Virus record (IMG/VR): IMGVR_UViG_3300031825_000028
Location: 1-41,812 of that record
Length of the DNA: 41,812 nt
Strand: one strand, 5' to 3'
Origin: a virus
In this document: positions 31,679-38,412 of the stretch, piece after piece
Layout of the letters: every line of letters begins with the position of its first letter
Position numbering within the stretch: the stretch's first letter is position 1
Notes under the pieces: model-generated
Seen by the model: only the letters and a program-made list of their open reading frames with translations
Database searches by the model: none
What the model was told of the DNA's origin: nothing
Position numbers and translations under genes: made by a program

Positions 31679-32365
31679 CTAGCCGAAGTCGTTATCTGCG
31701 GTCGCCAGAACCTTGGGGGCGCTGACCACGGTCGAGCCGGTTGCCGGCGCGGTGACGAACTCAACGGGAGGGACTGCCGTCTGATGTCCGATCGCCTTGG
31801 GGACGAAAACGAGGTCGTTCGGTCGGGGCGCCCAGCCAACGATTTCGAACACGGGCTGGTAGTTGGTGGACTTCTTCGCCCCCTGCCCTGACGTAACCGG
31901 CTGCGTTGTGGTCAGCGAGACGATCGGCAATTTTCCGGCGTTCGCAGCTTTGCCGGCCTCGTAAGCGGAATGAAGTTCATCGAAGCCGCGCAGGAACGAA
32001 GCGGCGTTAGAGGTGCATTCGCGGACATCCCCGCCGCAATTCGCGTGCAGCTTCAGCATGAAGCGGACGCCCTGCTTCCAGTCGGCATCACCGGGCTTTT
32101 GCGGCATGGGCGAGCCCAGGGGCGCAAGCAGTGACAACGGCGCCGAGCCGGCCGCAAACTTGAAGTAGCCGATTTCGATATTCTCCATATCGACCACGGC
32201 TTTGAATGTCGTGGTGATATCAACAACGTCGTTGGCGTAGTTGCCGTCCGGTCCCTGTTTCCGGTCAGCTCGCGAGAAGCGGCCGGCACGGGAGTCGTAT
32301 TTCACATACGGGACGATGTTGCCGCCGTCGCCGCTACTGCCATTCAAGTTCATACCGAGAGCCAT
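31679..32365 (-). CDS. Candidate ssDNA-binding protein (228 aa)
   Basis: Sits between a primase-helicase and an exonuclease, the usual place for a phage ssDNA-binding protein. Beta-rich core (VDITTTFKAVVDMENIEIGYF, partial; VRFMLKLHANC) and an acidic-aromatic C-terminus, ATADNDFG, in which the last residues recall the SSB tail that binds partner proteins. No recognisable OB-fold consensus can be proven by eye, so this is context-based. AGGAAAAG precedes the ATG. Confidence 0.5.
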   Translation of the reverse strand: MALGMNLNGSSGDGGNIVPYVKYDSRAGRFSRADRKQGPDGNYANDVVDITTTFKAVVDMENIEIGYFKFAAGSAPLSLLAPLGSPMPQKPGDADWKQGVRFMLKLHANCGGDVRECTSNAASFLRGFDELHSAYEAGKAANAGKLPIVSLTTTQPVTSGQGAKKSTNYQPVFEIVGWAPRPNDLVFVPKAIGHQTAVPPVEFVTAPATGSTVVSAPKVLATADNDFG

Positions 32366-32430
32366 TTGTCTTTTCCTTTTCTACGTGCCGCAATAAGGCT
32401 TGCAGCGTTGCCATGCCCGTTGCCGGGAAT

Positions 32431-33156
32431 TCAGATGTGCCAGTGCTGGAACGCCAGTTCGCGCGCCGGGCCGCCCCAATAGAAGCTGTCAAGATCGGGG
32501 ATGGTGATGTTGATGAAAAACTTTGGATCTTCAGACAGCGCCAAGAATGCTTCGCAGCGAAGCGCCATCTGGTGCAGCGCATTGCGATGGGCGTCCACGT
32601 TGTCGATCTGGTACGTCGTGTGCTTCTTTGGTGTCACGTAACAAGCGCGGGCATCAGCGTTGTTGCTGGTGACGTAAAGCGCGATCTGGCGTGCATGGGC
32701 AACTTTGACCGACGACGGCATTTTCTCGGTCGTCTTGAGGTCAACCGTGATGTTATGGTCGGCCCAATGATAGTCCAGGTATCCCACGATAGGATAGGTA
32801 AGCCCCGCCGGCTTCCACTCGACAAACTTTTGGCATTCGGTCGGCACCCCATAGGGCCGCAACTCATCTAGCCCAGACTTCACCATGTCGGGGATGGTCG
32901 CGCGGTATTCTTCGCGCCGCCTGTCGCCAGATAGAGCCGATATTGTGTCGTACTTTTTAAGGGCGACGGCGTTGCATTCGTCCAGCGGCGCGGCCGGGTG
33001 CATTAGCCCGTGCGTCACGCCGTCTTCCACAGCCGTGCCGCGGTACATCGGCGCGTTACCAGGCTGCCTGTGGCCCATGATCTTTTCGAGCACAAAGAGT
33101 GCTGGCGAAGCGGCGAAGAGGTTGAGCGCCGATGGTGAGTGACGAGTGTACTTCAT
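32431..33156 (-). CDS. PD-(D/E)XK exonuclease, Cas4/RecB-like (241 aa)
   Basis: Nuclease motifs are clear: FVEWKPAG with the leading acidic residue, then GYLDYHWADHNITVDLKTTEK (partial), giving D-x-D/E ... D-L-K, and the helix motif HARQIALYV with Q-x-x-x-Y. Such proteins make 3' ends for phage recombination. It has no cysteine cluster like Cas4's iron-sulphur site. Starts four bases inside the resolvase stop. Part of a recombination trio with RuvC-like and ssDNA-binding-type genes. Confidence 0.75.
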   Translation of the reverse strand: MKYTRHSPSALNLFAASPALFVLEKIMGHRQPGNAPMYRGTAVEDGVTHGLMHPAAPLDECNAVALKKYDTISALSGDRRREEYRATIPDMVKSGLDELRPYGVPTECQKFVEWKPAGLTYPIVGYLDYHWADHNITVDLKTTEKMPSSVKVAHARQIALYVTSNNADARACYVTPKKHTTYQIDNVDAHRNALHQMALRCEAFLALSEDPKFFINITIPDLDSFYWGGPARELAFQHWHI

Positions 33157-33620
33157 GCCGCAGCCCTCATCAGAACTTCAGCGCCGTACAGCGCGATCAA
33201 CGCGGCTTCCGCCCGGCCATCATCTTTCTTGCGTTTGAAGCTCTCTGCCGCAGTCGGGAACATGCGAATCGCGCGCAGACGCGACTGGTCCTTGTCGGCT
33301 GACAGCCCGAAGTACTTTTTCCACTTCTGCGGCGTGACGAAGTGAAGCGGGATATCCAATGCACCAACGACACCACGAACATCGCCGTATGATCTCCCGA
33401 AGTTGAACATTGAAACCGCCCCGTTGCCGGGCATCGCAGACACACGTTCAATTACAGCCAGCGTCGGTCGGTGAATGCGGATCATCCGTGCCAGCTCTGC
33501 CGTGTTGATCTCACCGCCGGCCACGGGAACGTCGTCAACCGCGATGCGGCTGGGCACCATCGGAAAGTAAAAGGCGATTGCGCCGCTGATGCCTGGGTCC
33601 ACGCCCATAATGATGGTCAC
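33153..33620 (-). CDS. RuvC-like Holliday-junction resolvase (155 aa)
   Basis: RNase-H-fold nuclease motifs: GVDPGISGAIAF (catalytic aspartate about residue 8), AVIERVSAMPG (glutamate), LHFVTPQKWKKYFGL, and the closing DDGRAEAALIALYG (aspartates). This fits crossover-junction endonucleases that cut branched DNA before packaging. GTG start at 33620 overlapping the upstream stop (GTGA); an ATG four codons in is also possible. Good confidence from motifs. Confidence 0.85.
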   Translation of the reverse strand: MTIIMGVDPGISGAIAFYFPMVPSRIAVDDVPVAGGEINTAELARMIRIHRPTLAVIERVSAMPGNGAVSMFNFGRSYGDVRGVVGALDIPLHFVTPQKWKKYFGLSADKDQSRLRAIRMFPTAAESFKRKKDDGRAEAALIALYGAEVLMRAAA

Positions 33621-33793
33621 TTGTAATCCTTCATCAAAATATCCGCGCTCATCGCGTTCACAGCAAAGAGGTGATCCTTGTTGATCCGGAACCGCTGCAA
33701 TTCCTCACCCTCAACCTGGATGTTTACGACGACATCGCCGCGGTCGGGGTTGGTCAGAAAGAAATGCTTGGCGGTGACGGGGGTGGAGGTCAT
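33617..33793 (-). CDS. Small hypothetical protein (58 aa)
   Basis: ATG 33793 overlaps the upstream stop (ATGA); a longer frame to 33874 lies inside that gene. The product (TAKHFFLTNPDRGDVVVNIQVE, partial; then FRINKDHLFAVNAMSADIL) reads as a small beta-barrel-like protein. No family recognised. Downstream it overlaps the resolvase GTG. Confidence 0.65.
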   Translation of the reverse strand: MTSTPVTAKHFFLTNPDRGDVVVNIQVEGEELQRFRINKDHLFAVNAMSADILMKDYK

Positions 33794-34179
33794 GCCCGCT
33801 GCTCCAGCGCAGAGAAGCCGACTGGCGGGTCGCCAAAGAACGCGCCGGTAAGGTCGCGAGGCATGGCGGCCCACCGGGCCTCCCGCGATCTCAGCGCCTC
33901 TTCCGTCGGCTTCGGGCCGGAGGTCACCATGTCGAAGAACTCGCGCGGGGATCTAAGCTCGCTGTTTGCTTGCTTCCTCCGCTCCATGCGGCGTTTCTTG
34001 CGCGCCATCCCCAGCGTGCTCGACTGGCATTCCCATTGAAGGCGCTGCCGTACACGAGCGTCGGTGGTTCCAAGCGCGGCTGCAATTTCGGCGCGCGATT
34101 TTCCGGCGGTGTAAAGTTGGTTGAGCTGGGCGATCTCAGCGAAAGTCCAGCGTCGAAGCTTGCGACCGGCGTTGGTCAT
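33790..34179 (-). CDS. HTH (Myb/GcrA-like) DNA-binding protein (129 aa)
   Basis: The N-terminus RRWTFAEIAQLNQLYTAGKS, then RAEIAAALGTTDARVRQRL, is a typical SANT/Myb-like or GcrA-type HTH that reads DNA. The middle is very basic (MARKKRRMERRKQANSE) and the end is GAFFGDPPVGFSALEQR. Likely an early regulator. GGCGAGGC precedes the ATG, whose stop and start overlap neighbours. Confidence 0.7.
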   Translation of the reverse strand: MTNAGRKLRRWTFAEIAQLNQLYTAGKSRAEIAAALGTTDARVRQRLQWECQSSTLGMARKKRRMERRKQANSELRSPREFFDMVTSGPKPTEEALRSREARWAAMPRDLTGAFFGDPPVGFSALEQRA

Positions 34180-34664
34180 GCCTCGCCTCCGGCGCCCAGT
34201 TTCTGCCCAAGCATCACCTCAGTCAGAGCGATAAGCTCCTGCGACATGCTTCTGATTTTGTATTTGTCCTCGCCCCGATGAATCGCCGCCTTCAACTCAG
34301 TGCAGCGGTCGTAGCAAACCGACATCAGGCGAGGGTCAAAGTCATCGCGCGGTTTGTTGTCTAGCTCAGGCCCAACTGGACCCAAGTCCTCTTCCGGCAA
34401 GACAATCTCGCCATTCATGGCTTGCGTGATCAAGATCCGCACTGCATCGCAATCTTGGAACCACTCACCGCGCAGCCGATGCTCGCGGAGCATTTCATGC
34501 AGGTGTTTCTCTGTTGTTCTGTCTCCGTCGATGACGCCAAGGGTCGTCAACGGCTCCATGTCTGTCGCTTGAAGTGACCGCAAACGCCGTTCAGGCTGTT
34601 TTGTATAGCCAACCTTGATGCGACCTGGTGCGGCGACAAAATAGATTTTACCTATGCCTGTCAT
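34176..34664 (-). CDS. GIY-YIG-type (T5orf172/MUG113-like) protein (162 aa)
   Basis: The N-terminal about 85 residues match the MUG113/T5orf172 style: KIYFVAAPGRIKVGYTKQPERRLRSLQAT (partial), then a helix TTEKHLHEMLREHRLRGEWF with the E-x-x-L-H ... G-E-W-F pattern. Such proteins are GIY-YIG related and may nick DNA. The C-terminal half is acidic and helical with no known motif. Starts directly at the upstream stop (TAA then ATG). Confidence 0.75.
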   Translation of the reverse strand: MTGIGKIYFVAAPGRIKVGYTKQPERRLRSLQATDMEPLTTLGVIDGDRTTEKHLHEMLREHRLRGEWFQDCDAVRILITQAMNGEIVLPEEDLGPVGPELDNKPRDDFDPRLMSVCYDRCTELKAAIHRGEDKYKIRSMSQELIALTEVMLGQKLGAGGEA

Positions 34665-35060
34665 TTACCGCTTCCCCGAACTAGTCGTCGCAACTTCTCC
34701 TGCGCTGCGATCCGTTCCTTCCGCTGGCGCCACCAGTAAGCCAGCGCTTTCCAAAGCCGCATCAATTTCATCCTTGAGCTGTCGTTCGTTGTCTCCTGCC
34801 TGTTCGACGCGCTCACATACCCGGCGGTAGACCTGGATCAGGTTGAACCCGACTGTTAGCCGAGGCTCTTTAGCCCCGTTCGATGAAAGGAATTTGCGGA
34901 GCCATTCGGCCGATGTGCCGACTGTCTGCGCAACGATTTCGTATGCGACCATTCGAGAGCCCGTTCGCCGCTCTTCGCGGTCTACAAGCGCTGCAGCGGC
35001 GCTGCGGCTGATATTGGCTACTCCGTTCATTGGCGAACGCTTCCCAAAAATTGGTCTCAT
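34665..35060 (-). CDS. HTH-containing early protein (131 aa)
   Basis: First gene of the leftward replication operon. RMVAYEIVAQTVGTSAEWLRKFLSS looks like a helix-turn-helix, followed by a helical region (NLIQVYRRVCERVEQAG) and a polar tail. It could regulate early transcription or initiation of replication. ATG 35060 has GGAGG nine bases upstream; ATG 35030 has GGGAAG upstream, so the start may be either. Confidence 0.65.
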   Translation of the reverse strand: MRPIFGKRSPMNGVANISRSAAAALVDREERRTGSRMVAYEIVAQTVGTSAEWLRKFLSSNGAKEPRLTVGFNLIQVYRRVCERVEQAGDNERQLKDEIDAALESAGLLVAPAEGTDRSAGEVATTSSGKR

Positions 35061-35072
35061 TTACCCAAGCCT

Positions 35073-35097
35073 CCATGCTTAATTTCAAAACATGGAA
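35073..35097. promoter_or_regulatory. Dyad upstream of leftward early operon
   Basis: TCCATG at 35073-35078 and CATGGA at 35092-35097, a perfect 6-bp inverted repeat with 13 bases of A/T-rich centre, just upstream of the first replication gene (ATG 35060). Its span is typical of a dimeric regulator site. The repressor-operator words seen at 36220 are not present here. Confidence 0.35.
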
Positions 35098-35163
35098 GCC
35101 GACGACACACATAACAACACTTGGCAGATGCTCTCCCGCGCGAACGAGAGGGCTTTGAAGCGG

Positions 35164-35454
35164 CTAACGACTCCCCATCATGACCCCGACACAGATCATC
35201 GGGATAAGAAAACAGACAGACAGGAATGCGATGACGAACTTGCCGGCAGCACTACTGCGCTCGGCATCGGTCATGGCGGGTAAGGAATCGCGCAGTGCGT
35301 AATTGCTGCGTGTAGCGGTCGGCAACGTGCTTGCGCCCCCGAGGCGTTGCCGACCGCTCTGATTTATTGCAACGATCGTCGCGCTGGGCTTGGGGGGCTG
35401 GGGTTTCGCGACGACCGTTGCTTCCCCTGAGAGGGGGACTGAATTCGTTTTCAT
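35164..35454 (-). CDS. Small C-terminally anchored membrane protein (96 aa)
   Basis: Mostly polar, Pro/Thr/Ala-rich N-terminal part (VVAKPQPPKPSATIVAINQSG, partial), then a membrane helix near the end (GKFVIAFLSVCFLIPMICVGV, partial) and a short basic end. On the opposite strand a 63-codon ORF (35092-35283) is its shadow. A GGGG-type site precedes the ATG. Its 5' end faces the 33-residue gene at 35467. Could modify host or block superinfection; unknown. Confidence 0.5.
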   Translation of the reverse strand: MKTNSVPLSGEATVVAKPQPPKPSATIVAINQSGRQRLGGASTLPTATRSNYALRDSLPAMTDAERSSAAGKFVIAFLSVCFLIPMICVGVMMGSR

Positions 35455-35466
35455 GAGGCGAACCCC

Positions 35467-35568
35467 ATGAGCTGGCTCTGGCTATTACTGATCGTGCCGG
35501 CGGCCATCGCCGCGATTGTCGGCTTGCTGATCTGGATCAGCACCGTAGTTTTACGGGCGAAGCGTTGA
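35467..35568 (+). CDS. Single-span membrane peptide (33 aa)
   Basis: ATG at 35467 with GAGGCG about seven bases upstream. The product MSWLWLLLIVPAAIAAIVGL (first 20 residues) continues to a basic end (VVLRAKR): one membrane helix with a positive C-terminus. Read rightward, against the leftward early operon. Unknown function. Confidence 0.5.
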   Translation: MSWLWLLLIVPAAIAAIVGLLIWISTVVLRAKR

Positions 35569-35591
35569 GCAATCATGCCGACCTCCAGGCA

Positions 35592-35621
35592 TTGACAAAG
35601 GCTCGGCAGGACAGGCCAAAT
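35592..35621 (+). promoter_or_regulatory. Possible promoter for the 104-aa gene
   Basis: A consensus -35 hexamer TTGACA at 35592-35597, then 18 bases and CCAAAT at 35616-35621, a poor -10. It points to the ATG at 35651. The strong -35 is the support; the weak -10 keeps confidence low. Confidence 0.3.
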
Positions 35622-35650
35622 CGGGCTTTCAACGGGAGGATGTAACGGTC

Positions 35651-35965
35651 ATGACTGAGATTATTGACGGACTGAACGCTGGCGTATTGAAATTCGGAGA
35701 CCGGGACATTCAAATGTCCCCGATGCCCCTGAACATCATTTACTTCGACAGTTCTCCCGCGCTGTCCCATATGAACGGCATCATTGGGATAACATTGGTG
35801 GTTACCGGAAACGTTCCGATGTCTGACAGTGGCGTAGCCAGCGTCGCTAGCGTTGTTGCGCATTTGAAGTGCAACGTAGTTGCCGCAAGGGCTCTGCGAG
35901 ATACGATCGATTCCGCGCTGCTGCTGGCGCAGCCCGTTGAAAAGCCGGAGGGGCCAGCGAATTAG
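35651..35965 (+). CDS. Hypothetical protein of immunity region (104 aa)
   Basis: Clear protein-like sequence: a beta-rich start (GVLKFGDRDIQMSPMPLNII, partial), then ITLVVTGNVPMSDSGVAS and a C-terminal helix (AARALRDTIDSALLLAQPVE). GGGAGG precedes the ATG at 11 bases. It converges with the Cro-like gene two bases beyond its stop. A promoter with TTGACA at 35592-35597 and CCAAAT 18 bases later may drive it. It is antisense to the presumed leftward early transcript. Function unknown. Confidence 0.6.
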   Translation: MTEIIDGLNAGVLKFGDRDIQMSPMPLNIIYFDSSPALSHMNGIIGITLVVTGNVPMSDSGVASVASVVAHLKCNVVAARALRDTIDSALLLAQPVEKPEGPAN

Positions 35966-35967
35966 GC

Positions 35968-36207
35968 TCATACGGCCCCCGCCTGTTCGGCTGCGTGATC
36001 GGCGGACGGGCGCTCATTCGCGCGCATAAACGCCCTCACCCTGTCCATCGTGGACAGGCTTGGAGTGCGCCCCTTCTTTTCGAGATCGCTAACGAATTTC
36101 GGATCCTTAAGTGAAAGGGTCCCGAACGCCGTCGCGCTCATTCCGGTTTTGGCCCGGAAGACTTCGATTTCGGCAATCAGCAATCGGATGGCAGGATGAA
36201 TAGTCAT
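35968..36207 (-). CDS. Cro-like HTH repressor (79 aa)
   Basis: Small HTH protein transcribed away from the main repressor gene, as Cro is. The central region AFGTLSLKDPKFVSDLEKKG (partial, preceded by KTGMSATA) has the helix-turn-helix spacing, and the tail is basic and acidic mixed (RVRAFMRANERPSADHAAEQ). It would hold the switch in the lytic state by binding the operators at 36217-36247 and 37094-37124. No ribosome site is visible and the predicted start of transcription lies at or within a base or two of the ATG, so the mRNA may be leaderless. Confidence 0.7.
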   Translation of the reverse strand: MTIHPAIRLLIAEIEVFRAKTGMSATAFGTLSLKDPKFVSDLEKKGRTPSLSTMDRVRAFMRANERPSADHAAEQAGAV

Positions 36208-36214
36208 AGATTAG

Positions 36215-36243
36215 GAAATACAGGAAATTTCCCATCCTGTCAA
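36215..36243 (-). promoter_or_regulatory. Leftward promoter of the Cro-like gene
   Basis: On the leftward strand a perfect -35 TTGACA (36243-36238), 17 bases, then TATTTC (36220-36215). The operator dyad fills the spacer. Transcription would begin about 36208. Confidence 0.6.
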
Positions 36244-36247
36244 CAGG
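36217..36247. promoter_or_regulatory. Operator, left of repressor gene
   Basis: Contains ACAGGA, nine bases, TCCTGT (36220-36240), and a second, overlapping dyad CCTGT-CA-ACAGG (36236-36247). It includes a 19-base word AATACAGGAAATTTCCCAT (36217-36235) that recurs exactly at 37106-37124. The half-site is ACAGGAAA. It lies over the Cro-like gene's promoter, so repressor bound here would block it. Confidence 0.75.
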
Positions 36248-36261
36248 GCAGTTCCTAGTTC

Positions 36262-37029
36262 ATGTCCGTGGGGGTAATATCCTATACGGAGGCGATGGAT
36301 TTGGTCCGCAAGCTGATTCTGGAGAAGCTACAGGAACTTGGGCTTAACATGGCCGAGGTTTCGCACAGACTTGGCAAGAACGAGACCTACCTGCAACAAT
36401 TCCTAAAGAGAGGTTCCCCCCGCGAATTGCATGAGCGGGACAGGATTAGACTTGCTGAGATACTGCAGGTTTCAGAAGACCAGCTCCGCGGCTTTTCCTC
36501 AACATTGCCGAAAAGGGAATACGTTAAGGCTACCGCCAACTCCCGCGAAAGTTTGATTGTGCCCACGGACCCCCCGTCCATACTGGCTGGTAACGAACAA
36601 AGCATTCTGGGCACGAAGCCGGGGGCCTCACTTGTAGGGGATAAGGATCTACCGGTCTTCGGGACTGCACAGGGCGGCAGTGGGGCGCTAATAGTGACTG
36701 ACCAACCGGTGGACTGGGTAGTCCGTCCGGCGCCCCTTTTAAGGGTGCGGGACGGCTACGGGATGATCGTGACGGGCGATTCCATGGACCCGGCCTTTAG
36801 GCCTGGATCTACTGCCCTCATTAACCCTCACCTCCCCCCAAGACTGGGCGACTATTGCTTGTTCCGCAACCACGGAGAGGACGGCACCACTCATGCCGTC
36901 ATCAAGGAGTACCGAGGCGAAACTGAGTCGGTCTGGAAAGTTCGCCAGTACAATCCGCCGAAGGATTTTACTCTAAAAAAGAGCGAATGGCAGATCCGCC
37001 ATAGGGTCGTCGGGAGCTATTTTTCCTAG
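36262..37029 (+). CDS. S24-type (CI/LexA-like) prophage repressor (255 aa)
   Basis: N-terminal HTH (AEVSHRLGKNETYLQQFLKR, about 31-50) and C-terminal S24 peptidase-like dimerisation domain. The catalytic serine is in TGDSMDP (S174) and the lysine in VIKEYRG (K215), spaced 41 apart, as in CI. At the usual cleavage position, about 37 residues before the serine, the sequence is TAQGG instead of Ala-Gly; the nearest Ala-Gly is at 109-110. It would keep lysogeny and yield to DNA damage. ATG 36262 lacks a clear ribosome site; ATG 36295 has GGAGG only two bases upstream. Expression may be leaderless or weak. Confidence 0.85.
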   Translation: MSVGVISYTEAMDLVRKLILEKLQELGLNMAEVSHRLGKNETYLQQFLKRGSPRELHERDRIRLAEILQVSEDQLRGFSSTLPKREYVKATANSRESLIVPTDPPSILAGNEQSILGTKPGASLVGDKDLPVFGTAQGGSGALIVTDQPVDWVVRPAPLLRVRDGYGMIVTGDSMDPAFRPGSTALINPHLPPRLGDYCLFRNHGEDGTTHAVIKEYRGETESVWKVRQYNPPKDFTLKKSEWQIRHRVVGSYFS

Positions 37030-37049
37030 CGCTATCAGCTTTTTATAGT

Positions 37050-37080
37050 CTCGGTTAACCACCGAGGCTGAATTATTTTT
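37050..37080 (+). terminator. Terminator after repressor gene
   Basis: Stem CTCGGT (37050-37055) with ACCGAG (37061-37066) around a 5-base loop, followed after a short gap by a long U-rich run up to about 37081. It would end the repressor transcript just before the rightward operator-promoter. Confidence 0.6.
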
Positions 37081-37093
37081 TGTCGATTGTATT

Positions 37094-37124
37094 TTTCCTG
37101 TTTACAATACAGGAAATTTCCCAT
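37094..37124. promoter_or_regulatory. Operator, right of repressor gene
   Basis: Perfect 8-bp dyad TTTCCTGT (37094-37101), 7 bases, ACAGGAAA (37109-37116), with the 19-base word shared with the left operator at 37106-37124. The two operators flank the repressor gene and cover a promoter on each side. Confidence 0.75.
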
Positions 37125-37129
37125 AGTCT
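37101..37129 (+). promoter_or_regulatory. Rightward promoter of the accessory arm
   Basis: TTTACA at 37101-37106, 17 bases, TAGTCT at 37124-37129, both overlapping the right operator. It would drive the genes from 37158 on. Spacing and operator overlap mirror the leftward promoter at 36215-36243. Confidence 0.55.
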
Positions 37130-37157
37130 GTTTCCCATCAGATCGGGGAGCACGGAC

Positions 37158-37370
37158 ATGAACCACTCTTACTTCGTCGTGATGATCGACTACGGCAAGC
37201 GCGGTCTTGAGGCCATCGTAGATCCGGAGATCACCCGCCGCGGTGTCGTCGCTCGCATTAGCACTGGCGAATACAACAATATCGCCTTCATCCATCACGT
37301 CGAAAATGGTCACGTTTCCGACTGTACCGACGAGCTGATGCACGACGCCGGCCTCGTGGAGGCCGCATAA
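37158..37370 (+). CDS. Small hypothetical protein (70 aa)
   Basis: First gene after the rightward operator. ATG 37158 has GGGGAG upstream; an in-frame start at 37080 precedes the promoter -10 and is excluded. The product is compact (MNHSYFVVMIDYGKRGLEAI, partial, then STGEYNNIAFIHHVENGHVS), probably a small alpha/beta protein. Function unknown. It belongs to the repressor-controlled transcript. Confidence 0.65.
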   Translation: MNHSYFVVMIDYGKRGLEAIVDPEITRRGVVARISTGEYNNIAFIHHVENGHVSDCTDELMHDAGLVEAA

Positions 37371-37371
37371 C

Positions 37372-37575
37372 ATGCACCACTCCTTCCCCACCATCATCCT
37401 CTCCGAGGAGCCGAGCGACACCGACGCCGTTCTGTCGGCATTGCATCACGACACAACATGGCTGCTCGAAATATCGAACGCCGATCCGAAGTCGTTCATC
37501 GGGCGCGAGCAGGAGCTTTATTCAATCTTGAACGCGATGCAGCTCGTCGCCAGTCGGTTCGCAAGAGTGGCGTAG
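37372..37575 (+). CDS. Small hypothetical protein (67 aa)
   Basis: Follows the previous stop with one base between. The product is soluble and acidic (LSEEPSDTDAVLSALHHDTT, partial), with a C-terminal helix (LYSILNAMQLVASRFARVA). No motif recognised. The next 55 bases carry a copy of the two-part leader motif. Confidence 0.55.
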   Translation: MHHSFPTIILSEEPSDTDAVLSALHHDTTWLLEISNADPKSFIGREQELYSILNAMQLVASRFARVA

Positions 37576-37582
37576 GCTCACC

Positions 37583-37612
37583 ACGGAGCAAGCCGCATCT
37601 GGTTTGCGATCA
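37583..37612 (+). promoter_or_regulatory. Two-part leader motif, copy 1
   Basis: ACGGAGC at 37583-37589, 11 bases, GGTTTGCGATCA at 37601-37612, then 18 bases to ATG 37631. Identical spacing to the other two copies, see findings. Confidence 0.7.
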
Positions 37613-37630
37613 TCGAACAGGGGGAATGAA

Positions 37631-37921
37631 ATGGCGTTTCGAGTTGGGCAGAAAGTGGTTTGTGTGGATGATAGCGATTGGGTCGCAAGTTTGCTGAATA
37701 TGCCTAACCGTCCAGTCCGTGGGCGCGTTTACACAGTTCGCGGGCTCTACGAGAACGCGATCTACCTCGAAGAAATTAGCAACCCTCCGCAAGCGAGATG
37801 GAAAAACGGTGACGTTGCCGAGGCGTGTTTCTTCGCCCGCCGCTTCCGCCCCGTTGTCGAGCGCAAGACCGACATTTCCGCCTTCACGAAGATGCTGACC
37901 GGCAAGCGAGTGGATGCATGA
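37631..37921 (+). CDS. Hypothetical protein, beta-barrel-like (96 aa)
   Basis: Start ATG 37631 with GGGGGAATG just upstream. The sequence AFRVGQKVVCVDDSDW, then PVRGRVYTVRGLYENAIYLE (partial), looks like a small SH3-like or OB-like barrel, followed by FARRFRPVVERKTDISAFTKML at the end. I have seen the 'RRFRPVVERKTDIS-FT-ML' ending in phage-type proteins from rhizobia, but the function is unknown. Preceded by leader motif copy 1. Confidence 0.7.
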   Translation: MAFRVGQKVVCVDDSDWVASLLNMPNRPVRGRVYTVRGLYENAIYLEEISNPPQARWKNGDVAEACFFARRFRPVVERKTDISAFTKMLTGKRVDA

Positions 37922-38142
37922 CCTCCCTGCTGAAGCACCTCCGCTCCCTGATGACCGATAGGCGCATACGCAAGTGCGGTGGAAAGGTGAACCACGTTCC
38001 CCCTCAGTTCTGCCCCACCTGCTCCCGTCATATTGCCTCCAGGTGCAAGGAATTGAACTGCCCGGTGGTGGAAGTGGAGAAGGCGCGTTCGTCCTGCCTT
38101 TACCAATGGCCCGGACCCGGTGGCATTCCGTTTCCACATTAA
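37918..38142 (+). CDS. Small cysteine-rich hypothetical protein (74 aa)
   Basis: ATG overlaps the previous stop (ATGA). The sequence has cysteines at CGGKV, FCPTCSRH, CKELNC and SCLYQW, so a zinc-binding fold is possible, with a basic N-terminus (HLRSLMTDRRIRKC). The opposite strand also has long open frames here, so certainty is limited. Confidence 0.45.
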   Translation: MTSLLKHLRSLMTDRRIRKCGGKVNHVPPQFCPTCSRHIASRCKELNCPVVEVEKARSSCLYQWPGPGGIPFPH

Positions 38143-38157
38143 ACAGGAGAATCTAAA

Positions 38158-38346
38158 ATGCCCGATCCACAGACCGAAAAGACGATCAATATCATTCGCG
38201 GCAAGAACCTTGTCGGCAAGGCATTGCCGGATGATGTGTCAAAGCTTCTGGAGCATATCGACGCGCTCGAAGCATTTCTAGACGACAACGAGCAGGACGA
38301 CCAGTTTGGCACCGAGGGATGGCGTCACGCGATTGGATTGGACTAG
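38158..38346 (+). CDS. Small acidic hypothetical protein (62 aa)
   Basis: CAGGAGA about eight bases before ATG. Acidic, helical (DDVSKLLEHIDALEAFLDDN, partial, then EQDDQFGTEGWRHAIGLD), no recognised family. The 119 bases after it hold no gene; they contain copy 2 of the leader motif. Confidence 0.6.
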   Translation: MPDPQTEKTINIIRGKNLVGKALPDDVSKLLEHIDALEAFLDDNEQDDQFGTEGWRHAIGLD

Positions 38347-38412
38347 CCACTCTTACCGCAATGCGTACAGCGCTTTCCGTATCCGATGTGAGGGGGAATG
38401 ATTCAGGCTGAC

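Noticed and set aside
32334-32412. 25-codon leftward ORF before the ssDNA-binding-type gene
   Set aside because: Overlaps that gene's start and has no clear ribosome site.
32431-33156. Cas4-type nuclease as sign of a CRISPR system
   Set aside because: No other cas gene or repeat array is present, and the cysteine cluster of Cas4 is absent. It fits a phage recombination exonuclease.
35092-35283. Rightward 63-codon ORF
   Set aside because: Asp/His/Lys-rich where the opposite strand encodes a membrane helix, as expected for an antisense shadow; no ribosome site.
35573-35971. Leftward 132-codon ORF opposite the 104-residue gene
   Set aside because: Less protein-like than the rightward frame and overlaps the end of the Cro-like gene.
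37610-38137. Leftward open frame of about 175 codons in the accessory arm
   Set aside because: Overlaps two rightward genes with better starts, including one with a strong ribosome site, and reads as a shadow (Pro/Arg/Ser-rich).
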